DNA from: Bacillota bacterium
GTDB taxonomy: Bacteria > Bacillota > Clostridia > Christensenellales > Pumilibacteraceae
Length of the DNA stretch: 15,549 nucleotides
NCBI GenBank assembly: GCA_009787685.1
Contig: WQSV01000016.1
Coordinates: forward strand, 1-15,549
Reading direction: 5' to 3'
Part shown: in pieces, positions 1 through 7,286 of the stretch
Layout of the letters: every line of letters begins with the position of its first letter
Numbering within the stretch: the stretch's first letter is position 1
Made by a program: the position numbers and the translations under genes
The notes under the pieces: model-generated
Databases searched by the model: none
What the model was told of the DNA's origin: nothing
What the model saw: only the letters and a program-made list of their open reading frames with translations

Positions 1-471
1 TCTCCGACAAAAGGATTGAAAATCCTTGACAAGGGCTTTCAGCCCATTTGTGAGAGATTGTTTTTACTAAAAATTCTCCGACAAAGGCATCGAAGATACT
101 CAATAAGGGTCTTCGACCCTCTTGACGAAGAGTGCGAATGCAAGCAGAACCCGATAAACCAGTCGAAGACTGTTGACAGGGTATTTCAGCCCTCTTGTCG
201 GAAACTACTTCTACTTGAACTTCTCCGACAAAGGCATCGAAGATGCTTGAAGAGGGTCTTCGACCCTCTGGACGGAAAGTGCAAATACACGCAAAATCCA
301 ACAAAACTGTTGAAAACAGTTGACAAGGGTCTTTGACCCTCTTGACGCTGAATGCGAGTGCAAGCAGAACCCACAAACCAGTCTAAGACTGTTGACAAGG
401 GTCCTCGACCCTTCTGTTGGAGAAGTTCTAGTAGAAGTAGTTTCCAACAAGAGGGTTGAAAACCCTTGACT
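1..471. repeat. Array of about 13 mini-hairpins with fixed 3-base loops (REPIN-like)
   Basis: The stretch is built from short perfect or near-perfect palindromes around a 3-base loop. GAA-type hairpins lie at 11-27, 86-100 (one mismatch), 160-172, 232-248, 305-321, 379-391 (loop TAA) and 451-467. TTC-type hairpins lie at 33-45, 106-120, 179-192 (degenerate), 251-269, 326-340 (loop TTT) and 397-413 (loop CTC). GAA-type stems differ from copy to copy (GGATT/AATCC, GCATC/GATGC, CAGTC/GACTG, AACTGTT/AACAGTT, AGGGTT/AACCCT) yet keep pairing; TTC-type stems are mostly GGGTC/GACCC. Hairpins are mostly followed by TTGAC or a close variant. Two spacer types alternate. One is about 37 nt with complementary ends (46-84, 195-231, 414-450). 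The other is about 38-40 nt, with GTGCGAATGCAAGCAGAACC as its best copy (121-159, 268-304, 341-378). The part starting at 76 recurs at 223, a 147-bp period. Open frames across it encode only the repeat and lack ribosome sites. No transposase is in the window. Confidence 0.85.
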
Positions 472-494
472 AATTACTAGATTTGTTTTACAAT
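466..494 (+). promoter_or_regulatory. Promoter for the lipoprotein gene at 519; -35 lies in the repeat
   Basis: TTGACT (466-471), a 17-nt spacer and TACAAT (489-494) make a near-consensus sigma-A promoter. The first two bases of the -35 box are the end of the 3' arm of the last mini-hairpin (451-467), so the repeat supplies the -35 element. The predicted start is near 501, giving a leader of about 18 nt with only a weak AAAGAG just before the ATG. Confidence 0.7.
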
Positions 495-518
495 ATTGTC
501 ATATACTACTAAAGAGTT

Positions 519-2012
519 ATGAAAAAATATTTGAAAAAACTTTTAATAATTGGATTTTCTTTCACGTTTGTTTTGAGCGCGTTTGCGTTTTCTTCATGCA
601 GAGATGATGAGGATAATGGAGTGGTGGTTCCACTTCCACAACTTGCGACTCCTCAGAGTGTTGAGCTGGTCAGTGACGTTTTGTGGTGGAGCGGGAACGA
701 CAACGCAACGAACGGATTCTTGGTTTCTCTTAATGACAATAGCATTGTTGTTTCGGTCAACCAACTAAGGTTGAACGATTATTTGCATTATCTTGTCGGT
801 GGAGAAAATGTTGTTAGAATTCAAGCAAGGGCAACTAGCACTCACCGAGCAAGTAATTTTTCAAACCCTTTTAGATGGGTCAGGGGCTATCAAGATTTGC
901 CGAGTGCGACACAAGCAGAATGGACTAGAATAGTGAATCAAACTATTGCGGAGTTTGAGATTTTAAACAACAACACCAACTATTTGGTCACAATGAGAGA
1001 GACGATTCGCTCGGATGATATGGATATGTTGTTGCCGTTTGTTTTGAACTCTATTTTGGAGTTGGATGGTGGAGACTTTGAAGAGATGATTGAAGCGGTG
1101 ATAAATATGCTTCCCGACTTTGGAATTGACGTGTCAGCACTTAATCTTGGGACACACAGTATTTATGGGAGGGGGAATGCAACGAGAAATGGATTTGAAC
1201 TGAATGCTCAAATCGATGACATGCTGAATAGCCAAGCTTTGATCTTTGCTCAATTGATTTTTCCACAAATTGCTGAAGTGGTTGATGGAATAAACAACAC
1301 AATACGAGATATAAACAACAACACTTTTTCAGTTGTCTATAATGATTATTTGATTGCAATTGAAAGGATGGAAAACGATAGTGAAATAAACGAGCAATTA
1401 TTCGGAATGGGGCTTTCAAGAAGGCAGTTTCTTGGACATTCAATCGCTGTTCCTCAAAATGTTGGACATCCATTGGGGGCAACAATTGCACTCATGCAAG
1501 ACGAAGTGGAAGTTGACACGACAGAATTATTTGATGAATTTGCTAACGAACTAAGAAATCTTGAAAACTTCACTCAAACGGGAAGTTTTCTTGTTGCAAC
1601 GAGTGAAGCACTTGAAAACATTAATAATAGTGCCGTGAGCATCATTGAATTGCTTTTGACGACTGTTGGGGGCGGAGTGTTTGGAGATGTGTTTGAAAAC
1701 GTGCAGGGAACAACAGAGTTAGTGAATTTGACACTAGGTCACACTCAAAACAATGTCTCTTCAATAAACCTAACAATTGACTTTGTGGCGAATGCTCGAG
1801 ATCTTCTTCAATTTTTGGATTTAGACAATGAGGAAATCAATGATATTATGGCAAACTGGGGAGACAGAGATGAGGAGATTAAAATGAGTATTGATTTTGA
1901 AATTGGATTGACTTTTGGAAGAACGAGTGTTATTGGCTTGCCAGAAAGAAACAATATTTGGAAGCAGGGAATCGATATTTTCTTGACTCCAAGTGTGATT
2001 AGCAAGGATTAG
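519..2012 (+). CDS. Large secreted lipoprotein with an N-terminal Fn3-like segment
   Basis: A 497-residue protein with a lipoprotein signal: a basic start (MKKYLKK), a hydrophobic run at about 8-24, and a lipobox-like FSSC with Cys27 as the probable lipidated residue. It should be anchored to the outer face of the membrane. Residues about 40-120 (from LATPQSVELV, with paired Trp in LWW and VVRIQARA) resemble the fibronectin-III-like modules of Firmicutes lipoproteins. The remaining 370 residues are rich in Asn, Asp, Glu and Ile, look helical, lack Cys after position 27 and match no family I recognise. The gene stands alone with its own promoter. The ATG at 519 is preceded by a poor AAAGAG, but the signal peptide fixes the start. 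The 140-residue lipoprotein at 12485 has a similar general plan. Function unknown; a surface or binding role is inferred. Confidence 0.85.
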   Translation: MKKYLKKLLIIGFSFTFVLSAFAFSSCRDDEDNGVVVPLPQLATPQSVELVSDVLWWSGNDNATNGFLVSLNDNSIVVSVNQLRLNDYLHYLVGGENVVRIQARATSTHRASNFSNPFRWVRGYQDLPSATQAEWTRIVNQTIAEFEILNNNTNYLVTMRETIRSDDMDMLLPFVLNSILELDGGDFEEMIEAVINMLPDFGIDVSALNLGTHSIYGRGNATRNGFELNAQIDDMLNSQALIFAQLIFPQIAEVVDGINNTIRDINNNTFSVVYNDYLIAIERMENDSEINEQLFGMGLSRRQFLGHSIAVPQNVGHPLGATIALMQDEVEVDTTELFDEFANELRNLENFTQTGSFLVATSEALENINNSAVSIIELLLTTVGGGVFGDVFENVQGTTELVNLTLGHTQNNVSSINLTIDFVANARDLLQFLDLDNEEINDIMANWGDRDEEIKMSIDFEIGLTFGRTSVIGLPERNNIWKQGIDIFLTPSVISKD

Positions 2013-2054
2013 AAAAGAACTTACAAAAGAATTAAGGAGCAATTGGGCTCAAAA

Positions 2055-2103
2055 ACGGTGCTGTTTTCCTATTTCAAAAACATTGAAAAACAACACTGTC
2101 CGT
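2055..2103 (+). other. Imperfect inverted repeat between the lipoprotein and radical SAM genes
   Basis: ACGGTGCTGTTTT pairs imperfectly with AAAACAACACTGTCCGT, joined by an A-rich loop. No T-tract follows, so it is not a classical terminator. It could be a weak terminator for the gene ending at 2012 or a regulatory hairpin ahead of the gene at 2155. Confidence 0.35.
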
Positions 2104-2154
2104 TAATTGTCCTGTGACCGATTAAGGGTGAAGTGGATTTAGTATTGAAATCAA

Positions 2155-3768
2155 ATGAAGACAACGATTGTTTCAATTAGTGCAAAAAATGTCCACAAAC
2201 AGTTGAGTGCGTGGTGCCTAAAAGCCTTTGCTGATGAGCAAGGGTTTAATGTTTCAATTGTGGAAGCAAGCATTAATGAGAATATGCATGATATTATTGA
2301 AAAGATTTTCAATGAGAGGGCGGACATCATCGCATTTTCGTGCTACATCTGGAACATCGAACTAATCAAAAAAATAGCACCGCTTGTTAAAAAACTAATG
2401 TCGCATGTTAGCATTGTTTTGGGCGGGCCAGAAGTTGTATATGATGACGAAAAAAACTATTGTTTCGCTGATGAAATTATCCGAGGTGGGGAGATTGAGT
2501 TTTGCAAATATTTAGGCAAGCATAAAGCTTGCAAAAATGCAGAAGACTCCACATCCAGTGCCATGAACGCTATTGGCTCAACACAATGCAAAAACGTTTT
2601 CAAAAGTTTTCCATCTCCATTCACAAGCGACTATTTTGAGTCATTCAAAAAAAATCAAATCTCCGACATTTCAAAACAACTAATCTATGTTGAAACTTCA
2701 AGAGGTTGTCCATTTTCATGCTCTTATTGCATGTCATCTGTCACGCATGGAGTGGAGTATTTGCCGATTGAAAGAGTAAGATCTGATATTGAGTTGCTCG
2801 TTCAGCATGGAGCGAAAATAATCAAATTTGTTGACAGAACTTTCAATGCCAATTCTAAAAGGGCGGCGAAAATTCTTGAGTTTATCTTTTCTCTCGACAC
2901 TGACGCGACTTTTCATTTTGAGGTCGCAGCGGACTTGTTTGATGACGAGTTGTTTTCAATTATTGAAAAAATGCCGATTGAAAGGGTTCAATTTGAAATT
3001 GGGATTCAGTCACTGAATGAGAAAACCTTGAAGGAAATAAGTCGAGTGACCGACATAAAAAAGGTCTTGAAAAACATCAAAAAACTATGCTCATTTAAAA
3101 ATTGTCATGTTCATGTTGACCTTATTGCAGGAATGCCACATGAAACAATGGAGTCATTTTCTATTGGCATAAACGAATGCATAAAGACAAATGCGAACAT
3201 GCTTCAACTTGGTTTTTTGAAAATGTTAAAAGGGACAACTATTCGTGAAAACAACTTTGGTGCAATTTATTCTGACACTGCTCCCTATGAAGTTATTCAA
3301 ACAAATTCAATGTCCTATTTTGACATAACAACGCTCAAAAAAATAGAAAAGACAATTGAAAAATATCACAACTCTGGGATGTTCAAAAATTCAATTAACT
3401 ATGGTTTTTCTCTTTTTTCATCGCCTTATGCCTTTTTTAAGGCTTTTAGTGGGGCAGGAGGAGACAAAAACGCAACCCTCAAAAATGCCTATACTTCACT
3501 TTTGAAGTTTTTGAAGTCCCATGGAGACGAAAAAAAGGCGAAGCATTTCACAAAATTAGATTGTTTAACCCATGACCCAAGAGCCCCAATGCCAGATGAA
3601 GTTGAGCAAAAAAGAGACAAGCAATTGGAAATAAAACTCAGAGAAAAATTTGAAAAAAATGCAAATTATCGTGTTGAGTATTTCGATTTCGACAACAAAA
3701 ATCGACTTTTTGACTACTCGAAGAAAGACAAAATAACAGGAGAGTTTTGCGTGACAACACTTGACTAG
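2155..3768 (+). CDS. Cobalamin-binding-type radical SAM protein (DUF4080-like C-terminus)
   Basis: A 537-residue predicted cytoplasmic radical SAM enzyme. Residues 1 to about 125 have the B12-binding fold pattern common in clostridial members (MKTTIVSISAKNVH, AFSCYIWN, IVLGGPEV). The cluster motif CPFSCSYC gives Cys185, Cys189 and Cys192 for the 4Fe-4S cluster that cleaves S-adenosylmethionine. FEIGIQSLNEKTL and HVDLIAGMPHET are typical later barrel strands. The C-terminal 150 residues look like DUF4080, whose substrate is unknown. An unusual Ser/Asn/Cys-containing insert (about 124-146) joins the two domains. The start is fixed by an upstream in-frame TGA at 2146 and by the family-like N-terminus; there is no Shine-Dalgarno sequence. 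The last codons (TTLD, stop at 3766) lie where the dispersed hairpin repeat begins. No partner gene is adjacent, so the reaction cannot be told. Confidence 0.88.
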   Translation: MKTTIVSISAKNVHKQLSAWCLKAFADEQGFNVSIVEASINENMHDIIEKIFNERADIIAFSCYIWNIELIKKIAPLVKKLMSHVSIVLGGPEVVYDDEKNYCFADEIIRGGEIEFCKYLGKHKACKNAEDSTSSAMNAIGSTQCKNVFKSFPSPFTSDYFESFKKNQISDISKQLIYVETSRGCPFSCSYCMSSVTHGVEYLPIERVRSDIELLVQHGAKIIKFVDRTFNANSKRAAKILEFIFSLDTDATFHFEVAADLFDDELFSIIEKMPIERVQFEIGIQSLNEKTLKEISRVTDIKKVLKNIKKLCSFKNCHVHVDLIAGMPHETMESFSIGINECIKTNANMLQLGFLKMLKGTTIRENNFGAIYSDTAPYEVIQTNSMSYFDITTLKKIEKTIEKYHNSGMFKNSINYGFSLFSSPYAFFKAFSGAGGDKNATLKNAYTSLLKFLKSHGDEKKAKHFTKLDCLTHDPRAPMPDEVEQKRDKQLEIKLREKFEKNANYRVEYFDFDNKNRLFDYSKKDKITGEFCVTTLD

Positions 3769-3840
3769 GGTCTCCGACTCCTCCATTGAGGAATTTCATG
3801 TAAAAGAAATTTCTCACAAAAGTATTGAAGATACTTGACT
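3767..3840. repeat. Dispersed copy of the mini-hairpin element
   Basis: The unit is GGGTC-TCC-GACTC (3768-3780, one G.T pair), a spacer of about 40 nt, and AAGTATT-GAA-GATACTT (3820-3836), then TTGACT. The spacer, read on the reverse strand, matches the spacer at 195-231 (shared TTGT, GAAA and CTT.TAC..GAA blocks). The element overlaps the stop codon of the radical SAM gene and ends in the -35 box for the ABC ATPase gene. Confidence 0.75.
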
Positions 3841-3863
3841 GATGAAATTGATTTTGATATAAT
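3835..3863 (+). promoter_or_regulatory. Promoter for the ABC ATPase gene; -35 supplied by the repeat
   Basis: TTGACT (3835-3840), a 17-nt spacer and TATAAT (3858-3863). Exactly 6 nt separate the -10 hexamer from the ATG at 3870, so transcription should begin at or next to the A of the start codon, giving a leaderless mRNA. No Shine-Dalgarno sequence is present. Confidence 0.75.
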
Positions 3864-3869
3864 TGTTTC

Positions 3870-4592
3870 ATGGTTGAATCTAATAAAAAAGCATTTATAA
3901 AATTTGAAAATGTCAAAAAAGAATTTGTTTTGTCAAGTCATGTTGTTCATGCAGTGGATGACATGAGTTTTGATGTTGATGAAGGAGAATTTGTTGTTGT
4001 TGTCGGCCCCTCTGGAGCGGGGAAAACAACTGTTTTGAACTTGCTTGGTGGAATGGACAATCCGACAAGCGGGGATATCATAATTTCTGAAAAAAATATT
4101 TCAAAGTATTCTCACAAGCAATTGACTGAATTTAGGCGTGCTGACATAGGATTTGTCTTTCAGTTTTATAATCTCATGCCAAATTTAACAGGGCTTGAAA
4201 ATATTGCACTTGCAAAAAAACTATCCCCGGGTTCTCCCATATCAGCAGAGGAAGCACTAGAAAGTGTTGGGTTGACTGACAGAGGACATCATTTTCCATC
4301 TCAAATGAGTGGAGGAGAGCAACAGCGAATTTCGATTGCAAGAAGCGTTGCGAAGAGCTCAAAACTAATTTTGTGTGATGAACCGACAGGGGCACTAGAC
4401 TATGTGACGGGCAAAAAAATTCTAGCACTTCTTCACAAAATTTGCAAAGAAAGAAGAATAACAATTATTTTGGTCACTCACAACAGCGCCTTAAAAGACA
4501 TGGCGGACAAAGTGATTGTTGTCAAATGTGGAAAAGTCGAGAGCATAACAATCAATGAAAATCCAAAATCAATTGACGAAATAGAATGGTAG
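3870..4592 (+). CDS. ABC transporter ATP-binding protein (MacB/LolD/FtsE-type)
   Basis: A 240-residue ATPase that should power the permease encoded just downstream. All nucleotide-binding motifs are intact: Walker A GPSGAGKTT (46-54), Q-loop region VFQFYNLMPNLTGLENIALA, signature SGGEQQR (147-153), Walker B with D170-E171 in LILCDEPTGALD, and the H-loop His204 in LVTHN. The YNLMPNLTGLENI segment and the length are typical of ATPases that pair with FtsX-type permeases (peptide, lipoprotein or antibiotic export, or mechanotransmission) rather than solute importers. The start is set by the promoter, whose -10 box ends 6 nt before the ATG; translation should be leaderless. The permease follows after 98 nt. 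The cargo is unknown. Confidence 0.93.
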   Translation: MVESNKKAFIKFENVKKEFVLSSHVVHAVDDMSFDVDEGEFVVVVGPSGAGKTTVLNLLGGMDNPTSGDIIISEKNISKYSHKQLTEFRRADIGFVFQFYNLMPNLTGLENIALAKKLSPGSPISAEEALESVGLTDRGHHFPSQMSGGEQQRISIARSVAKSSKLILCDEPTGALDYVTGKKILALLHKICKERRITIILVTHNSALKDMADKVIVVKCGKVESITINENPKSIDEIEW

Positions 4593-4690
4593 TCTCTTTG
4601 AGATTTTTGTCTTTACAAGCGTGGGGTTAGTATGGTATTGTTGCAAAATTTTAGATAAAAAATTAACAATCATTATGCATTGAATAAACA

Positions 4691-5425
4691 ATGGAAAACA
4701 TTCAAAAAAAATTAATACTCCGCTTTTTTTTAAGCAACAGCATTCGCTTTGTTGTTATTCATTTGCTTGTTTTCTTGACCGTTGCAATCGTCACCGGCAT
4801 AGGGTCTTTAGCTCCACGAATGAGAGACGCGATTGAGTTGCTTGAATATGGCCATCGATATTATTCTCCTCAAGGCATTGCACATCTAAATGGACTTGCG
4901 GATGGCATTGAAAGAATCAGTTTTATTTTTCCCATAATGTTTATTCTTGTTACTCTTTTTGTTGTTTTCATGTCACTAACAAGGCTTGTTGCGGTTGAGC
5001 GTCGTGACATTGGAACTCTTCGCTCACTAGGGTGTTCAAAAATAGAGGTGTCGAGTAAATATTTTCTTTTCGTTTTGTTTGCCACATTTATTGGAGGCAT
5101 TAAGGGAGTTTTAATCGGACATTTTGCTGTTCAGCCACTGCTGTTTAGCGCTATTCAAGGGCAAATTCGCCTGCCAGAGACGAATTCACCTGTCCCGATT
5201 TTTGGCATTATTGCAGCACTAATCAATATTATTTTCGCGCTCACTGTTGTTGTTTTGATTTTGACAGCAGTATTAAGACATAATCCTGTGGACTTAATGC
5301 GTCCAAAATCTCCGAAATTAGGAAGAAAAACACTTCTTGAATATATCCCTTTCTTTTGGCGTGCCTTAGGAACAAAATATCGTTCAACTCTAAGAAATGA
5401 GGAACAAAATATCGTTCAACTCTAA
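4691..5425 (+). CDS. FtsX-type ABC permease, N-terminal part (frameshifted)
   Basis: This 244-residue frame is the first half of the permease partner of the ATPase at 3870. Membrane segments are at about 18-40, 76-98, 124-148 and 168-195. The motif ERRDIGTLRSLG (103-114) and PVDLMRPK (199-206) mark an FtsX domain of the MacB/COG0577 kind. Residues up to LRN (ending near 235) are native. After that a perfect 32-bp tandem duplication shifts the frame, giving EEQNIVQL and a stop. Deleting one copy restores ...RSTLRNDFRYKIRFAMSV..., joining this frame to the one at 5458 and giving one protein of about 409 residues. No ribosome site precedes the ATG. This is either a broken gene, a reversible variant, or an assembly artefact. 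Confidence 0.85.
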   Translation: MENIQKKLILRFFLSNSIRFVVIHLLVFLTVAIVTGIGSLAPRMRDAIELLEYGHRYYSPQGIAHLNGLADGIERISFIFPIMFILVTLFVVFMSLTRLVAVERRDIGTLRSLGCSKIEVSSKYFLFVLFATFIGGIKGVLIGHFAVQPLLFSAIQGQIRLPETNSPVPIFGIIAALINIIFALTVVVLILTAVLRHNPVDLMRPKSPKLGRKTLLEYIPFFWRALGTKYRSTLRNEEQNIVQL

Positions 5426-5432
5426 GAAATGA
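5369..5432. repeat. Perfect 32-bp tandem duplication inside the permease gene
   Basis: Positions 5369-5400 and 5401-5432 are identical (start GGAACAAAATATCG, end CTAAGAAATGA). Since 32 is not a multiple of 3, the second copy shifts the frame and brings a TAA stop at 5423-5425. The perfect identity suggests the event is recent or the copy number is unstable. Confidence 0.95.
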
Positions 5433-5457
5433 CTTTCGCTACAAAATTCGATTTGCA

Positions 5458-5952
5458 ATGAGTGTCATAACAATGATAATTTCAACCGTTCTTGTTTTTC
5501 TGGGAATCAGTCTCTCATTCGTTCTTGAACATACTAACCCCGAAATTATGACCTTTATTCGTCCAATTTCTGCATTCATTGCGGCAAGTGTCATGGTTTT
5601 GTGTGCCCTTGTGTTCTATAATATTACTTTGATTAATATTGAAGAAAGAATAGGGGAAATTGCAACACTCATGGTTCTTGGTTATCGCAAAGGTGAGGTT
5701 GTTGGCTATGTTTTTCGTGAAATTTTTATTTTGACAATTATTGGCGTTGCGCTCGGTCTTCCAGTTGGCTATTTCTTCATGGATTTCATGTTTGAATTCT
5801 TAAGGTTTGGTAATATTAACTATCTCAATTGGTATGTTTGGATCATCACGGGCGCGCTTTCATTCGCCGCACTCGGGCTTGCGTTCTTGCTACTGTTTCG
5901 CAAAATTCACAAAATTGACATGAATGCTTCATTAAAATTCAAAACTGACTAA
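5458..5952 (+). CDS. FtsX-type ABC permease, C-terminal part (frameshifted)
   Basis: This 164-residue frame is the second half of the permease. Membrane segments are at about 2-23, 34-57, 88-111 and 126-147. The motif ERIGEIATLMVLGY (63-76), followed by GEVVGYVFRE, is the second FtsX domain seen in two-domain COG0577 permeases. The ATG at 5458 is only an internal methionine of the restored reading frame: codons for DFRYKIRFA lie just upstream in frame, and no ribosome site precedes it. With one 32-bp copy removed, the whole protein has about 8 membrane segments and two FtsX domains in about 409 residues. That is compact for the family, with almost no large extracellular domain. Whether this fragment is translated is doubtful. 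Confidence 0.8.
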   Translation: MSVITMIISTVLVFLGISLSFVLEHTNPEIMTFIRPISAFIAASVMVLCALVFYNITLINIEERIGEIATLMVLGYRKGEVVGYVFREIFILTIIGVALGLPVGYFFMDFMFEFLRFGNINYLNWYVWIITGALSFAALGLAFLLLFRKIHKIDMNASLKFKTD

Positions 5953-5965
5953 TGCATTGATTTCC

Positions 5966-5994
5966 TTGCAATAAATATATTTTTTTGGTATAAT
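5966..5994 (+). promoter_or_regulatory. Promoter for ornithine aminotransferase
   Basis: TTGCAA (5966-5971), a 17-nt spacer and TATAAT (5989-5994). The predicted start near 6001 gives a leader of about 30 nt that carries GGAGAA (6019-6024) at good spacing from the ATG at 6031. Confidence 0.75.
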
Positions 5995-6030
5995 AGTTGA
6001 AAAGATAAAATAAAAAATGGAGAATTAACA

Positions 6031-7236
6031 ATGAACAACACACAAAAAGAACTGAAACTAGTTGATAGAGTGAGTGCGCAAAACTACAAGCCATTGCCAG
6101 TAGTTTTGTCTCACGGTGAGGGAATTTGGGTCACGGATGTTGATGGCAATCGCTATATAGACATGCTTTCGGGCTATTCATCGCTCAATCAAGGACACCG
6201 TCATCCAAAAATCATCAAAGCATTGAAAGACCAAGCAGACCGTTTGACGCTCTCATCACGTGCTTTTCACAACGACAAGATGGGTGTGTTTTTGGAAAAA
6301 CTTTGTTCACTGACGGGCTATGAAAAAGCACTCCCAATGAATTCGGGGGTTGAAGCGGTTGAGACTGCAATTAAAGCGGCGAGAAAATGGGCAAAAGAGG
6401 AAAGAGGAATTGAAGAGGGAGAGATTATTGTTTTTGAAAACAACTTTCATGGGCGAAGCATAACAGCAGTTAGTTTTTCGTCAGAGCAGTCATATCGCTC
6501 TGGATTCGGGCCATTCACCCCGGGATTTGTCATTGTCCCATATGGAGACATTGATGCAGTCAAAAAAGCAATCAGCAAAAAAACAATCGCAATTCTATTT
6601 GAACCAATTCAAGGCGAGGGCGGAATAAAAATTCCAGTTGATGGATTTTTCAAAGGACTCAGAGAAATCTGCGACAAAAACAAAATCTTGATGATTGCGG
6701 ACGAAATCCAAACAGGCCTTGGAAGAACAGGCAAAATGCTTGCAATTCAACATGAAAATGTTCGACCAGATATCGTGTGCCTTGGCAAAGCAATTTCTGG
6801 CGGAGTTTATCCCGTTTCAGCAATCGTTTGCGACGACTTTATCATGAAAGTCTTCACACCGGGGGTTCATGGCTCAACCTATGGCGGGAATCCGCTTGGA
6901 GCAGCTGTCGCAATAGCAGCGCTTGATGTCATTGTTGAAGAAAACCTTTGTGAAAAATCACTTGAACTTGGAAAGTATTTTGTTGACAAATTAAGAGCAA
7001 TTAAATGCAGTGCAATCAAAGAAATCAGAGGAAGAGGGCTGTTTATTGGAATTGAATTTAAGCCAGAAATCGGAAAAGTCTTTCCAATTTGCGAAGAGCT
7101 AATGAAAAAAGGACTAATTTGCAAAGACACAAAAAATATCATAATCCGCATGGCACCACCGCTGGTAATAACCCGTGAAGAAATCGACCACGCGCTTGAA
7201 CAAATTAAAGAAGTCTTCGAAAATATTAAAATCTAA
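6031..7236 (+). CDS. rocD: Ornithine aminotransferase
   Basis: A 401-residue fold-type I class-III aminotransferase that moves the delta-amino group of ornithine to 2-oxoglutarate. The products are glutamate-5-semialdehyde and glutamate, in cytoplasmic arginine/ornithine catabolism linked to proline. The N-terminus NYKPLPVVLSHGEGIWVTD and DMLSGYSSLNQGHRHPKI are highly RocD-like. NSGVEAVETAIKAARKW binds the cofactor phosphate, ADEIQTGLGRTG holds Asp224 for the pyridine nitrogen, and Lys253 in CLGKAISGG is the PLP Schiff-base lysine. The length equals the usual RocD. The start has GGAGAA 6 nt upstream and a strong promoter. No other arginine-pathway genes are adjacent. Acetylornithine or other omega-aminotransferases are less likely alternatives given the N-terminal match. 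Confidence 0.93.
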   Translation: MNNTQKELKLVDRVSAQNYKPLPVVLSHGEGIWVTDVDGNRYIDMLSGYSSLNQGHRHPKIIKALKDQADRLTLSSRAFHNDKMGVFLEKLCSLTGYEKALPMNSGVEAVETAIKAARKWAKEERGIEEGEIIVFENNFHGRSITAVSFSSEQSYRSGFGPFTPGFVIVPYGDIDAVKKAISKKTIAILFEPIQGEGGIKIPVDGFFKGLREICDKNKILMIADEIQTGLGRTGKMLAIQHENVRPDIVCLGKAISGGVYPVSAIVCDDFIMKVFTPGVHGSTYGGNPLGAAVAIAALDVIVEENLCEKSLELGKYFVDKLRAIKCSAIKEIRGRGLFIGIEFKPEIGKVFPICEELMKKGLICKDTKNIIIRMAPPLVITREEIDHALEQIKEVFENIKI

Positions 7237-7286
7237 TTTAAAGACAAACAAAAGGTGCAGAAAAAATTAGAGTTAAGAAAAGGCCC

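Noticed and set aside
16..450. Open frames of 70-106 codons on both strands across the hairpin array, with repeated RQRHRR...FDPLD peptides
   Set aside because: The peptide repeat simply mirrors the 147-bp DNA period, which is a multiple of 3. There is no ribosome site or promoter, and both strands are open for the same reason.
1..471. CRISPR array
   Set aside because: Repeats are not of uniform length, the spacers are themselves repeated and homologous, and there are no cas genes.
1141..1491. Antisense frame of 116 codons within the large lipoprotein gene, and similar antisense frames in other genes
   Set aside because: Shadows of real coding sequence, with no ribosome site, promoter or plausible protein features.
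2043..2117. Short frame (24 codons from TTG) after an AAGGAG at 2034-2039
   Set aside because: The spacing to TTG is only 3 nt, the start is TTG, and the frame covers an inverted repeat; nothing supports translation.
4593..4609. TCTC-TTT-GAGA followed by TTTTT after the ABC ATPase gene, as a terminator or repeat copy
   Set aside because: The stem is only 4 bp and the T-run is short; it lacks the GGGTC stem and TTGAC flank of the repeat family.
4641..4670. Promoter for the permease gene (TTGCAA with TAACAA at 17 nt)
   Set aside because: The -10 match is poor. The permease may be co-transcribed with the ATPase, so I could not support an independent promoter.
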